The notes: generated by a model from the letters alone, not told the origin. A stretch of DNA of 43,712 nt from Planctomycetota bacterium (GCA_021791715.1 JAJYWB010000054.1:1-43712), one strand, 5' to 3'. Counted from the first letter of the stretch, positions 1 through 9,428 are shown. Numbers and translations are program-made.

Positions 1-7
1 GCTCCTC

Positions 8-892
8 ATGCTCTGTTCCAGCCTGATCGTCGTCGCGCGCGGAGCGCGACGACGTGAGGGCGCCGCCCGCGCCGGCCGTTCGTCCGAAGCGATCGAGCAA
101 CCGACACATGATAGCATGATCAATGGCTCCGCCGCTGCGAGCGACGACGCGGCGAGCGCGTATCGAGGAGAAACGACGGTCGGCGGCGCGCTGTCTCCTT
201 CTATCGAGGTCGACCGAGCGCAACGAGCCGCTTCCGCCGATGTCGTCCGCGGCGTTCGATTCCGCGAACGTCTGCTCGCGCTTGGCGGCGCTGCGCTCGC
301 GGCGCAGGGGCCGATCGTCGCGGCGCTCGCGGGCGCTCGCGGCGTGAACGCGATTCTCGTCGTCGCTCCGTTTCTCGTCTCGGGGATCGCGCTCGGCGGC
401 TATTTCTCGCGAACGAGACAAATCCCCCGCGCCGTCGAAATGGCCGTGATCATGCTTACATACGGAAATCTTGGAATGATTTTCGGCTGGTGGTTCGACG
501 CGCGATTCGCTTTCGGGACCGGCGCCTCGGGTTCGTGTTGCGGAGGATCGGCCGGCGGCGTGTTGAGCGCGCGCGCGATTTTTGATTCGTTCCACGATCG
601 CCCCGGAATGTGGCTGGGGATGATTTTGTTCTCGAACGCCGCGATGATTCCGTTTGATCATTGCCGCAAGATCGCGTTCCAGCGATCGGGTCGGCTCGCG
701 TCGATCGCGCTGCTTCTTCTCGGCAATCTCGCCTCGGGAGCGGGGATGATCGCGGGGGGTTCGTTCGTCGTGAGCCGGATCGGAGGCGGAACCGCGATCA
801 CGGTTTTTGGAGATCTCGTCGGCATGACTCTCGGGATGATCGCCGGACACCTCGCGACCGACCTCGTCGCCGAGGGACTGGAGTACACATAA
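8..892 (+). CDS. Multi-pass membrane protein of unknown function
   Basis: I do not recognise the family. The reading frame is open to the left window edge, so the true start may lie outside; the first 80 or so residues are Arg/Ala-rich and unlike a folded domain, and internal ATGs (for example at 116) are alternative starts. From about residue 90 there are five or six hydrophobic segments, including stretches around FLVSGIALGGYF, GNLGMIFGWWF, MWLGMILFSNAAMIPF, LLLLGNLASGAGMIAGG and VGMTLGMIAGHLATDL. Gly-Met and Gly-Asn pairs recur in the helices, and a loop holds adjacent cysteines (SGSCCGG). The protein is most likely an inner-membrane protein. It precedes the potassium-uptake regulators by about 80 bp in the same direction, but nothing in the sequence ties it to potassium. 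Confidence 0.6.
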   Translation: MLCSSLIVVARGARRREGAARAGRSSEAIEQPTHDSMINGSAAASDDAASAYRGETTVGGALSPSIEVDRAQRAASADVVRGVRFRERLLALGGAALAAQGPIVAALAGARGVNAILVVAPFLVSGIALGGYFSRTRQIPRAVEMAVIMLTYGNLGMIFGWWFDARFAFGTGASGSCCGGSAGGVLSARAIFDSFHDRPGMWLGMILFSNAAMIPFDHCRKIAFQRSGRLASIALLLLGNLASGAGMIAGGSFVVSRIGGGTAITVFGDLVGMTLGMIAGHLATDLVAEGLEYT

Positions 893-974
893 CAACATTC
901 AAAAACACCTTGTTATTTGGATTCCGACTGAAGCGTTAATGATTTAAAAACCCTTTTTACGATTGGGAACAAAA

Positions 975-2312
975 ATGCGAGTACTTGTTGTTGATGATGA
1001 AGAGAACATTCGAAAGATGTTGCGCACTGCTCTCGACGCGATCGGCTGCGAGGTCGAGCAGGCGGGGACGATCGCCGAGGCGATTCGGCTCGTCGATCGC
1101 CGGCCGTTCGACGTCGCTTTCGTCGACGTTCGGCTGGGGAACGAATCGGGATTCGATTTGTTGGAGGCGCTTCCCGAGCGTCGACCTCGGATCGCGATCG
1201 TTTTGATCACCGCGTTCGCGAGCGTCGATTACGCGGTCGAGGCGATGCGCCGCGGCGCGGCCGATTTTTTGGCCAAGCCGTTCACTCCGCCTCAGGTGCG
1301 AGGGGTGATCGAGCGCGTGAGGCGATCGCGCGGGCTGCTTGATCGTGTCGCCGAGCTTGAGGAGATCGTCCGAACCGAGACTCCCGAGGCTCGGCTGACG
1401 AGCGACGATCCCGCGATGTCTCGCGTGATCGAGTTGACGCGCAAGGTCGCCGCGACCGACGCGGGGCTTTTGATTCGCGGCGAGAACGGCGTCGGCAAGG
1501 GCGTTTTGGCGCGTGCTGCGCACGCCTGGAGCGGACGAGCGAGCGGCCCGTTCGTCACGGTCAACTGCCCCAGCCTGAACCCTGAATTGCTCGAAAGCGA
1601 CCTCTTCGGCCACGTCAAAGGCGCCTTCACGGGCGCGGTGCGCGACGCCGCCGGCAAGGTCGCCGCCGCCGAGAAAGGGACGCTCTTCCTCGACGAGATC
1701 GGCGACCTCCCTTCGCCGCTTCAACCCAAACTGTTGCGATTCCTTCAAGAGCGTAAATATGAGCGCGTGGGAGAAACGATAACACGATCCGCGGACGTGC
1801 GGTTGATCGCGGCGACGAATCGCGATCTCGACGCCGAGGTCGCCGCGGGAAGGTTCCGCGAGGATCTCTATTATCGGATCAACGTCGTCGAACTCGTTTT
1901 GCCGCCGCTCCGCGACCGAACCGATAAGCTCGATCTGGCGCGCGGGCTTCTTTCGTTCTTTTCGAGCCGATCTGTGAACAAGTTTACAGGATTCACACCC
2001 GAGGCGGAACGTGCGATCGATTATTACGGCTGGCCGGGCAATCTTCGCGAGCTTCGGAACGCGATCGAGCGAGGGGTGATTTTGGCTGAGGGTCCCGAGA
2101 TCGGTTTGGCGGACCTTCCCGACCGGATCGCTCGGTCGCGCGACGCCGAATCGAACACCGTCGATCTCGGCGGGCGAGTCGATCTGGAGCGGATCGAGGC
2201 CGAGCACATCCGCCGAGTGATCGCCTCGGCGCCAAGCCTCGACGCCGCGGCGAAGATTTTGGGCGTCGATCCCAGCACGCTCTTTCGCAAACGAAAGCGT
2301 TACGGTATCTGA
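975..2312 (+). CDS. Sigma-54-dependent response regulator, NtrC family
   Basis: This two-component transcription activator has three parts. A receiver domain (about residues 1-115) carries the acidic pocket VVDDEE and the likely phospho-acceptor Asp51 in FVDVRLG. A sigma-54-interacting AAA+ domain (about 140-370) has Walker A GENGVGKG, the sigma-54 contact loop GAFTGA and Walker B LFLDEIGD. A Fis-type helix-turn-helix closes the C-terminus (AAAKILGVDPSTLFRKRK). I chose ATG 975 over TTG 963 because the protein then begins directly at the receiver strand and a GGGA lies at the right distance. The gene directly precedes a histidine kinase and the kdp genes, so it likely activates kdp from a sigma-54 promoter. 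That is unlike the classical OmpR-type KdpE. I found no convincing -24/-12 site by eye. Confidence 0.93.
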   Translation: MRVLVVDDEENIRKMLRTALDAIGCEVEQAGTIAEAIRLVDRRPFDVAFVDVRLGNESGFDLLEALPERRPRIAIVLITAFASVDYAVEAMRRGAADFLAKPFTPPQVRGVIERVRRSRGLLDRVAELEEIVRTETPEARLTSDDPAMSRVIELTRKVAATDAGLLIRGENGVGKGVLARAAHAWSGRASGPFVTVNCPSLNPELLESDLFGHVKGAFTGAVRDAAGKVAAAEKGTLFLDEIGDLPSPLQPKLLRFLQERKYERVGETITRSADVRLIAATNRDLDAEVAAGRFREDLYYRINVVELVLPPLRDRTDKLDLARGLLSFFSSRSVNKFTGFTPEAERAIDYYGWPGNLRELRNAIERGVILAEGPEIGLADLPDRIARSRDAESNTVDLGGRVDLERIEAEHIRRVIASAPSLDAAAKILGVDPSTLFRKRKRYGI

Positions 2313-2498
2313 CCGATTCATCATCCGATCGCGCGTTTTGCACGACTCGACCCGTTCGATCGCGCGATTCGCCCGATCGAACGCTCGCATCCCGCTTGTT
2401 TTGGAAATTGAACTTAAGACCCCGCAAGTACTTACGGTCGCTTGAAAAGGTTTCGGCGCGGTTCTTGCTTTCTCGTTAACACCCATGGAAAGAGACGG

Positions 2499-4367
2499 AT
2501 GATTCAGACGTTGCGCATTCGGCTTTTGATCGGCCTCGCCCCGTTGCTCGCGGTCATCGTCGGCCTGGGGGTGTGGGCGATCGCGATGTTTCAGCGCCTG
2601 GGCGGAAACATCGACGTCATCTTGCGCGAGAATTACGCCAGCGTGCTCGCGGCCGAGAACATGAAAGACGCTTTGGAAAGGATGGATTCGTCGTTCCTCT
2701 TCGCGATCACGGGTCGCGAGGAACGGGCTCGGAATCAGTTCGAGACGCATCGCCCCTTGTTCGAACGCAATTTGAAGAGCGAACGGAACAACGTCACGCT
2801 TCCCGGCGAGCAGGAACTCGCCGACGATCTGACAAAGCTTTACGGCGAATATATCGATCTCGCGAATCGGTTTTTCGCGATCGATCGCGCTCGCCGCGAC
2901 GACCGCGAGGCGTTCTATTTTAGCGGGCTTTTGCCCAAGTTCGTCGCGATCAAACGACAGGCGGACCGCGTGCTCGATATCAATCAAAAGAATATGGAAG
3001 AGATGGACCGTAACGCGAGGAACGCCGCTCAGGCTTCGATCCGGGTGATGGCCGCGGCGGTCGTCGGAGCGACGCTCTTCGGGATCTTGACTGCGCTCTT
3101 GCTCAGTCGATCGATCCTCGAACCGATCCGAAGCGTCACGTTGGCGGCGCGCGATATCGCGAGGGGCAATCTCGATCAGGTCGTCCCCGCGACGACTCGC
3201 GACGAACTCGGCGAACTCGCCGCGGCGTTCAACGCGATGACGCGGACGATTCGCGAATTCCGCCAAGAGGGAACGGCGCGACTCGTGCGGGCGCGGCGTA
3301 CGGCGCAGGCGACGATCGACTCGTTCCCCGATCCCGTCGTCGTCGTCGATCCGTCGGGACTCGTCGAACTCGCCAATCCCGCGGCGTGTCGCGTGCTCGG
3401 CTTGCAAACGAGCTCGCGCGAGCCCGCCCCCTGGAGTCCTCCCGATTCGCTTCAAGATATGATTACTGATGTGCTTCGAGGCGGACCCGATTTCAAGCCG
3501 AATCGGATCGAGGCTGCGATCCTTGTGCGCGAGGGGGGTCAGGAGCGTCATCTGCTCCCCAGGGTGCTGGCGATCCGCGACGAGGTCGAGGGGACGTTGG
3601 GCGCCGCGGTCGTGATGATCGACGTCACGCGATTCCGCCTGCTCGACGAGCTCAAGAGCGATATGGTTTCGACGGTCGGCCACGAGCTTAAAACGCCTCT
3701 GACAAGTATTTTGATGGCGATTCATTTGCTTCTTGAGGAGACCGTCGGGTCGCTCTCTCCCAAGCAGGTGGAGCTGTTGCTCGCGGCGCGACACGATTCC
3801 GAACGGTTGCTCGCGATGGTGGACGATCTGCTCGATCTCACCCGCATCGAACAGGAACGGTCGACCGCGATCGCGCGGGGCGTTCATCCAGGAATTTTGA
3901 TCTCGAAGGCGATTGAACGATCGGAGTCGCGGGCTCGCGACGTCGGCGTGACCCTCGAGGCCGAGATCCCCGGCGACGTTCAAGACGTTCTCGCCGATCC
4001 CGATCGCATCGGCCACGTGTTCGACAACCTCATCGGCAACGCGCTCGATCACGCCGACCGCGGCGGCAGGGTGCGGGTCGACGCACAACCGACAGAAGAT
4101 AATTTCATTCGTTTTCGCGTTCAGGACGACGGCGAGGGGATCGCCGCCGAGCATCTGCCGCGGATCTTCGACAAGTTTTACCGCGTACCGGGGCGAAGCG
4201 AACGGACGGGGGACGGCCTCGGCCTGGCGATCGCGCGCCGGATCGTCGAAGAGCACGGCGGTACGATCGTCGCCGAGAGCGAGCTCGGCCGGGGTGCGAC
4301 TTTCGCTTTCACCCTCCCCGTCGAAGCACGCGGAGACGACGAAACCGTGAAAATTCATCAAACATAG
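2499..4367 (+). CDS. Membrane sensor histidine kinase (HAMP-PAS-HisKA-HATPase), KinB-like
   Basis: This is the kinase partner of the preceding response regulator. In order: an N-terminal transmembrane segment (about residues 8-30); a periplasmic helical region of some 160 residues; a second membrane segment (about 180-205); a HAMP linker; a PAS domain (from TIDSFPDPVVVVD); the H-box VGHELKTPLTS with the phosphorylated His; the N-box NLIGNALDHA; and ATP-binding G-boxes (DDGEGI, GDGLGLAIARR). The start at ATG 2499 has the ribosome-binding site GGAAAGAG; the upstream TTG at 2442 is less likely. The architecture matches KinB-type kinases, which are known to pair with NtrC-family regulators. KdpD in this window lacks a kinase domain, so I infer this protein provides kinase output for the kdp operon, perhaps with KdpD as an accessory sensor. 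Confidence 0.92.
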   Translation: MIQTLRIRLLIGLAPLLAVIVGLGVWAIAMFQRLGGNIDVILRENYASVLAAENMKDALERMDSSFLFAITGREERARNQFETHRPLFERNLKSERNNVTLPGEQELADDLTKLYGEYIDLANRFFAIDRARRDDREAFYFSGLLPKFVAIKRQADRVLDINQKNMEEMDRNARNAAQASIRVMAAAVVGATLFGILTALLLSRSILEPIRSVTLAARDIARGNLDQVVPATTRDELGELAAAFNAMTRTIREFRQEGTARLVRARRTAQATIDSFPDPVVVVDPSGLVELANPAACRVLGLQTSSREPAPWSPPDSLQDMITDVLRGGPDFKPNRIEAAILVREGGQERHLLPRVLAIRDEVEGTLGAAVVMIDVTRFRLLDELKSDMVSTVGHELKTPLTSILMAIHLLLEETVGSLSPKQVELLLAARHDSERLLAMVDDLLDLTRIEQERSTAIARGVHPGILISKAIERSESRARDVGVTLEAEIPGDVQDVLADPDRIGHVFDNLIGNALDHADRGGRVRVDAQPTEDNFIRFRVQDDGEGIAAEHLPRIFDKFYRVPGRSERTGDGLGLAIARRIVEEHGGTIVAESELGRGATFAFTLPVEARGDDETVKIHQT

Positions 4368-4430
4368 TATTTGAATCAATTGCTCGCTTATGTTCCAGGA
4401 TCGATTGTTCTTGAGAGGGAGAAACCACAA

Positions 4431-4514
4431 ATGATCGCCGCGGCGACTATGGCTTTGGGAGTGTTCATTTTTATGCTTTTTTTCGCGTTGGTCGAGGCGT
4501 GCGATCGCCTTTGA
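4431..4514 (+). CDS. 27-residue single-span membrane peptide upstream of kdpF
   Basis: A short reading frame begins at ATG 4431 behind GAGAGGGAG and encodes 27 residues: one hydrophobic helix (GVFIFMLFFALVEA) followed by the polar end CDRL. It ends 27 bp before the kdpF start and follows the kinase gene by 63 bp, so it sits inside the potassium operon. It lacks the PERF-type ending of KdpF. From memory, similar short membrane peptides ending in C-D/E-R-L occur just before kdpF in other bacteria, but I cannot verify this here. A role as a small accessory subunit or regulator of the Kdp complex is an inference. The ribosome-binding site, position and hydrophobic pattern make it likely to be translated. 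Confidence 0.6.
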   Translation: MIAAATMALGVFIFMLFFALVEACDRL

Positions 4515-4541
4515 CTCGACCTTTTTCAAGGAGATCGACCG

Positions 4542-4622
4542 ATGATGACCGCGACCGCGATTCTCTCCGTTATGGCGCTTTTTTATCTGGTGTTCGCGAT
4601 GATTCGTCCCGAGCGGTTCTAG
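4542..4622 (+). CDS. kdpF: KdpF, small stabilising subunit of the K+-transporting ATPase
   Basis: The 26-residue product has one membrane helix (ILSVMALFYLVFAMI) and ends in RPERF, the hallmark C-terminus of KdpF. In the known KdpFABC complex this lipid-like peptide stabilises KdpA in the inner membrane. A strong AAGGAG lies eight bases before ATG 4542; a second ATG follows directly at 4545. The gene lies 140 bp upstream of kdpA, in the canonical F-A-B-C order. Confidence 0.85.
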   Translation: MMTATAILSVMALFYLVFAMIRPERF

Positions 4623-4761
4623 CCCGCCCACGTACGCCCCGGCTAAGCGGCTCGTCCCGCTTTTGATCAAACCTCCGCGAACGCGACCGATCGTTCGATA
4701 CGCGTTTTTTTGATCGATCATTCCAAAACTTGAAACGCTTGTTTCCTGGGAGTGGATTTCG

Positions 4762-6678
4762 GTGGATACATTCGTTGATTTATTGAATCCGATCTTCGCG
4801 TTCGGCCTGCCGATCGCGGCGTCGATCCCGCTGGGGATCTGGGCGGCGCGCGCCCTCGACGTACCCGACGAACGCGCCGGCAAGGGAATCGACAAAATTC
4901 CGACTTCGCTCGTCGCGCTCTTCGCCGGAAAAACCCCAGAGAAGATGAACTGGAAGCGATACGCGACCTCGCTGCTCTGGTTTAATCTTATCTTGTTCAT
5001 TCTTTCATTCCTCATTCTATTGGCCCAGCCGTTCCTCCCGTTCAACCCCGACGGCAAGCCGGCGCTCTCGGGAGATCTGATTTACAACACCGTTTGCTCG
5101 TTTGTGACGAACACCAACCTTCAACACTACTCGGGCGAACAACATCTCTCGTACTTCAGCCAGCTCGCCGGGGTCGTCTGGCTTCAGTTCGTCACCCCCG
5201 CGTGCGGACTCGCCGCGATGCTCGCGACGATCCGCGGTTTAAGAGGAGACGATCATCTCGGCGATTTTTATGTCGATCTCTTTCGTTCATTAATTTACCT
5301 CTTTCTGCCTTGCTGCCTGGTCGTCGCGATCGCGCTCGCCGCGACGGGCGTGCCGATGACGTTCGCGGGATCGGTCAAGGCGGCGTTCCCGGGAATGGAT
5401 GAACAAACGATCGCGCGGGGCCCCGTCGCCGCCGAAGTCGCGATCAAACAACTCGGCACCAACGGCGGCGGCTTCTTCGGCCCGAACTCGGCGCACCCGT
5501 TCGAGAACCCGAGCCCTCTTAGCAACATGATTGAAGTTTGTTCGATCATCGTGTTGCCGATGGCTTCGATCGTCATGTTGGGAATCATGCTCAAAGCCCG
5601 GAGGCACGCAGTCGTGATCTTCGGCGTGATGCTCTCGCTCGTCGTCGCCGGAGCGATCGTCGCGATCGCCTTCGAGAATCGCCCCAACGCCGCGGTCGCG
5701 GGACTTCCCGTCGTCGCGGGACCAAATCTTGAAGGCAAAGAGGTTCGCCTCGGAGCGACAGCCTCCGCCACCTGGGCCGCGATCACCACCGCGACCTCGA
5801 ACGGCTCGGTCGACGCGATGCACGACAGCCTCAACCCGCTCGGCGGACTCGTCCCGATGTCGCTCATGATGTTCAACGTCGCCTTCAGCGGAATCGGCGC
5901 CGGCTTTGAGAATATGCTTGTATATATAATCGTTGCCGTCTTCCTCGCGGGATTGATGGTGGGACGAACGCCCGAGTACCTGGGTAAGAAGGTCGAGGCG
6001 CGCGAGGTCAAATACGCGATGCTCGCTCTTTTGATCCATCCCTTGCTCATCTGCGTAGCGACCGCGATCTTCGCGTCGACAGCGTGGGGCAAGGGAACCG
6101 TCGCCAATCCCGGACCGCATGGATTCAGCGAGATCTTATATGAATTCACCTCGTCGGCGGCGAACAACGGATCGGGTTTCGAGGGCCTTTCCGACAACAA
6201 CGTCCCCTGGAACGTCGCCGCGGGGATCGTGCTGCTGCTCGGTCGATTCCCGGCGCTCATCTTACCTCTGGCGATCGCGGGCTCGCTCTCGAAGAAGCAA
6301 CGCGTCCCCACGACCTCGGGAACGCTCCGCTCGGATACGCCGACGTTCGCCGGCATGTTGCTGGGAACGGTGATTCTCGTCGGCGCTCTCTCGTTCCTCC
6401 CCGCGGTCGTCCTGGGACCGATCGCCGACCATGTTGAACGCTCCGCGGCGCAAGCCAAACCCGGCGACACCAAGGCGCCCGACGCCAAACCCGGCGACAC
6501 CAAGACGCCCGACGCCAAACCCGGCGACACCAAGACGCCCGACGCCGAACCCGACGACTCGAAGGCGCCCGACGCCAAAAAGGCCGATTCGACCGATTCA
6601 AACATCAAAGCCGACGTCTCGAACAATACGGGCGCGAATTCCACGAATATCACGCTTACTGGAGTGAACAAATCATGA
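4762..6678 (+). CDS. kdpA: KdpA, potassium-binding channel subunit of the Kdp ATPase
   Basis: KdpA is the K+-selective subunit of the high-affinity KdpFABC pump in the inner membrane. The product shows about ten hydrophobic segments and the conserved selectivity-loop regions (NTNLQHYSGEQHLSYFSQ, TNGGGFFGPNSAHPFENP, SSAANNGSGFEGL). Translation starts at GTG 4762. The family-length protein would end near residue 557, after LGPIADHV. This one continues for about 80 residues as a hydrophilic tail of four ten-residue repeats (core KPGDTK-PD) and a Ser/Thr/Asn-rich end. Because the tail is in frame right up to the ATGA overlap with kdpB, it is genuinely translated unless there is an error. The tail has no counterpart in the KdpA proteins I know and its function is unknown. 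Confidence 0.96.
   Translation: MDTFVDLLNPIFAFGLPIAASIPLGIWAARALDVPDERAGKGIDKIPTSLVALFAGKTPEKMNWKRYATSLLWFNLILFILSFLILLAQPFLPFNPDGKPALSGDLIYNTVCSFVTNTNLQHYSGEQHLSYFSQLAGVVWLQFVTPACGLAAMLATIRGLRGDDHLGDFYVDLFRSLIYLFLPCCLVVAIALAATGVPMTFAGSVKAAFPGMDEQTIARGPVAAEVAIKQLGTNGGGFFGPNSAHPFENPSPLSNMIEVCSIIVLPMASIVMLGIMLKARRHAVVIFGVMLSLVVAGAIVAIAFENRPNAAVAGLPVVAGPNLEGKEVRLGATASATWAAITTATSNGSVDAMHDSLNPLGGLVPMSLMMFNVAFSGIGAGFENMLVYIIVAVFLAGLMVGRTPEYLGKKVEAREVKYAMLALLIHPLLICVATAIFASTAWGKGTVANPGPHGFSEILYEFTSSAANNGSGFEGLSDNNVPWNVAAGIVLLLGRFPALILPLAIAGSLSKKQRVPTTSGTLRSDTPTFAGMLLGTVILVGALSFLPAVVLGPIADHVERSAAQAKPGDTKAPDAKPGDTKTPDAKPGDTKTPDAEPDDSKAPDAKKADSTDSNIKADVSNNTGANSTNITLTGVNKS
6454..6573 (+). repeat. Four 30-bp tandem repeats inside the 3' end of kdpA
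   Basis: Four consecutive 30-bp units start at 6454, 6484, 6514 and 6544. The first three are nearly identical (core GCCAAACCCGGCGACACCAA) and the fourth is diverged. The unit is a multiple of three, so it encodes a ten-residue Lys/Pro/Gly/Asp peptide repeat without breaking the frame. Copy number could change by slippage, altering only the length of the KdpA tail. Confidence 0.93.
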
Positions 6679-8804
6679 GTTCCGAGGTGCTGGAAGAAAC
6701 GATCCCGGGGGTCGACGTCGTCGAACTCAAACAACAGCGACGCCGCACGCGCACGCTCAGGTTGTTCGAGCCGGCGCTCGTCAAACAGGCGACCGCACAA
6801 TCGTTCGTGATGCTCGACCCCCGCGTGATGGCGCGCAACCCCGTCATGTTTTTGGTCGAGGTCGGCTTCGTGCTGACGGTCGCGGCGACGATCCAATCGA
6901 TTGTTCAAAGCGCGTCCACAGGTTTGATTCTTTATCAGACGTTTCTGGCGATCCTGCTTTTGCTGACGGTTCTCTTCGCCAACTTCGCCGAGGCGCTCGC
7001 CGAGGCGAGAGGCAAGGCGCAGGCCGAGAGCTTGCGAAAGACGCGAATGGACACGCCGGCGTTTCGGCTCGACGACCCTTCGACGCGGGCCGGGACGATC
7101 GTCCCCTCGACCAAGCTCCGCTCGGGTGATTATGTGCTGATTGACGCGGGACAGATCGTTCCCGCCGACGGCGAGGTCGTCGAGGGGGTCGCGTCGGTCG
7201 ACGAATCGGCGATCACGGGCGAGAGCGCTCCCGTCATTCGCGAGGCCGGCGGCGATCGCTCGGGAGTGACCGGCGGCACGAAGGTTCTCTCCGATTGGAT
7301 CGTCGTTCAGGTGACCGCCGATCCCGGACAAAGCTTTCTCGACAAGATGATCGCGCTCGTCGAAGGCGCTTCGCGGCAAAAAACCCCCAACGAGATCGCG
7401 CTCACGATCGTCCTCGCGGCGTTTTCGATCATCTTTCTGATCGTCACCGTCACGCTTGAACCGATGGCGCGATATTTTAGCATAAACCTTGATGTTCCTA
7501 CGCTTATCGCATTGCTCGTCTGTTTGATTCCGACGACGATCGGAGCGTTGTTGGCTGCGATCGGCATCGCGGGGATGGATCGAGCGCTCGCGGCGAATTT
7601 GATCGCCAAGAGCGGCAAGGCGGTCGAGGTCGCCGGCGACGTCGACACCCTCCTGCTCGATAAAACGGGCACGATCACGATGGGGAACCGATTCGCGACC
7701 CAATTCGTTCCGTTCGCCGGATTGCAACCGCGCGACGTCGCTCGACCCGCGGGTTTGGCGTCGCTCGCGGATCAAACCCCCGAGGGAAAAAGCATCCTCG
7801 ACCTCGCTCGCCGCGAATGGGGGTTCGACGGTTACACCCCCCAGGGTTCGAGGTTCATCGAATTCACGGCTCAAACGCGCATGAGCGGCGTCGATCTCCC
7901 CGATGGAACCGCGATCCGCAAAGGCGCTCCCGATACGATCGCCGCGTATGTCGAATCGCTGGGAGGAACCGTCCCTCCCAATTACCGCTCGACGACCGTC
8001 GAGATCGCGTCCAAAGGAGCGACCCCGCTCGCCGTCGCCGAGAACGATCGACTTCTCGGACTCATTAAGCTTGAAGATGTTCTTAAACCCGGCATCCGAG
8101 AGCGTTTTGATCGATTGCGGCGGATGGGGATGCGGGTGGTGATGGTGACGGGAGACAACCCCGCGACGGCGAAGGCGATCGCGACCGACGCGGGAGTCGA
8201 CGACTTCATCGCGCAGGCGACTCCCGAGGCCAAGCTCGCGTACATCCGTAAAGAGCAGCGGGGAGGGAAGCTCGTCGCGATGATGGGGGACGGCACGAAC
8301 GACGCCCCCGCGCTCGCCCAGGCCGATATCGGCGTGGCGATGAACTCGGGAACCCAGGCCGCCAAAGAAGCCGGCAACATGGTCGATCTCGATAGCGACC
8401 CCACCAAGCTCATCGAGGTCGTGGAGATCGGTAAACAATTGCTGATGACTCGCGGCGCGCTGACGACGTTCTCGATCGCCAACGATCTCGCCAAATACTT
8501 CGCGGTCATCCCGGCTCTTTTCGTCGACGCCTTGCCCGGGCTTAAAGTTCTCGACCTGATGAACCTCGCCGAAGTCGGCGGACCCCGATCGGCGATCCTC
8601 GCCGCGGTGATCTTTAACGCGATCGTCATCCCGATGCTCATCCCCGTCGCGCTCCGCGGAGTCGCGTATCGACCCGTCGGCGCCGACGCGCTGCTGCGGC
8701 GAAACCTGCTCTATTACGGCCTCGGCGGCGTCGTCGCTCCGTTCATCGGCATCAAACTGATCGATATGCTTATCGATCCGCTCTTGCGATTGATCGGCAT
8801 GTAA
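6675..8804 (+). CDS. kdpB: KdpB, P-type ATPase catalytic subunit
   Basis: KdpB hydrolyses ATP to drive K+ import through KdpA. Visible P-type hallmarks are the actuator-domain motif TGES (in ITGESAPV), the phosphorylation motif DKTGTIT, the nucleotide-domain region KGAPD, and the hinge motif MMGDGTNDAPALAQAD. Hydrophobic pairs flank these domains as in the family, and the length of 709 residues is close to usual (about 680). The start codon overlaps the kdpA stop (ATGA), indicating translational coupling. kdpC follows after 45 bp. I see no missing catalytic residue. Confidence 0.98.
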   Translation: MSSEVLEETIPGVDVVELKQQRRRTRTLRLFEPALVKQATAQSFVMLDPRVMARNPVMFLVEVGFVLTVAATIQSIVQSASTGLILYQTFLAILLLLTVLFANFAEALAEARGKAQAESLRKTRMDTPAFRLDDPSTRAGTIVPSTKLRSGDYVLIDAGQIVPADGEVVEGVASVDESAITGESAPVIREAGGDRSGVTGGTKVLSDWIVVQVTADPGQSFLDKMIALVEGASRQKTPNEIALTIVLAAFSIIFLIVTVTLEPMARYFSINLDVPTLIALLVCLIPTTIGALLAAIGIAGMDRALAANLIAKSGKAVEVAGDVDTLLLDKTGTITMGNRFATQFVPFAGLQPRDVARPAGLASLADQTPEGKSILDLARREWGFDGYTPQGSRFIEFTAQTRMSGVDLPDGTAIRKGAPDTIAAYVESLGGTVPPNYRSTTVEIASKGATPLAVAENDRLLGLIKLEDVLKPGIRERFDRLRRMGMRVVMVTGDNPATAKAIATDAGVDDFIAQATPEAKLAYIRKEQRGGKLVAMMGDGTNDAPALAQADIGVAMNSGTQAAKEAGNMVDLDSDPTKLIEVVEIGKQLLMTRGALTTFSIANDLAKYFAVIPALFVDALPGLKVLDLMNLAEVGGPRSAILAAVIFNAIVIPMLIPVALRGVAYRPVGADALLRRNLLYYGLGGVVAPFIGIKLIDMLIDPLLRLIGM

Positions 8805-8849
8805 TCGATTATTTATTTCGTACATCTTTTCGCCTTTCGAGGATATTTT

Positions 8850-9416
8850 ATGTTTAAGTCGATATTTCGAGCGATCGCCGCGAGCGTGATCACGTTATTG
8901 ATCTGTTCGGCGGCGTATCCCGCGACGGTCTGGTTTCTGGCCCGGGTCGTCTGTCCGCGGCAAGCCGAGGGGAGCCTGATTTACGGTCGCGATCGGAGCG
9001 TGATCGGCTCCGAGCTGATCGCTCGACCGTTCAAGGGAGCGGGTTACTTTCAGCCGCGCCCGTCGGCGGTCGATTACAAGGCCGACGCCGCGGGAGGATC
9101 GAACCTGGGGTCGAACAACCCCGACCTGCGCGCCAAAGTGAAAGAACGCGCGGCGGCGTTGGGGGCGAGCGACGAATCTCCCGCTCCGATCGACCTCGTC
9201 ACCGCTTCCGGAAGCGGGCTCGACCCGCACATCGGCGTCGAAGCCGCGTATTATCAGGCGCCCCGAATCGCCGCCGAACGCAAAAAGACCGTCGCCGAGA
9301 TCAAAGCCCTGATCGACCGCTCGATCGACCGCTCGGGCCAAATCTGGGGAGCTCAACCGCGAGTGAATGTCCTTATGCTCAATATTGAACTTGATCAGAT
9401 TTCTTACACTCGATAA
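8850..9416 (+). CDS. kdpC: KdpC, Kdp ATPase subunit C
   Basis: KdpC is the single-span subunit of KdpFABC; it stabilises the complex and promotes ATP binding. The product of 188 residues has an N-terminal membrane helix (about residues 8-32) followed by a periplasmic domain. It has the conserved block LIARPFKGAGYFQPRPSA and the signature VTASGSGLDPHI. Length and order of features match the family. ATG 8850 has GAGGA upstream. The gene ends six bases before the TTG codon preceding short kdpD, so the two are probably co-transcribed. Confidence 0.97.
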   Translation: MFKSIFRAIAASVITLLICSAAYPATVWFLARVVCPRQAEGSLIYGRDRSVIGSELIARPFKGAGYFQPRPSAVDYKADAAGGSNLGSNNPDLRAKVKERAAALGASDESPAPIDLVTASGSGLDPHIGVEAAYYQAPRIAAERKKTVAEIKALIDRSIDRSGQIWGAQPRVNVLMLNIELDQISYTR

Positions 9417-9428
9417 GGATAATTGCAA

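Noticed and set aside
957..5057. A 1366-codon open frame antisense to the regulator, kinase and kdpF genes, and a similar 1176-codon frame at 5295-8825
   Set aside because: Both lie opposite clearly recognised genes, and their translations are Arg/Asp/His-rich without any family motif. They arise from codon bias that removes stops on the opposite strand.
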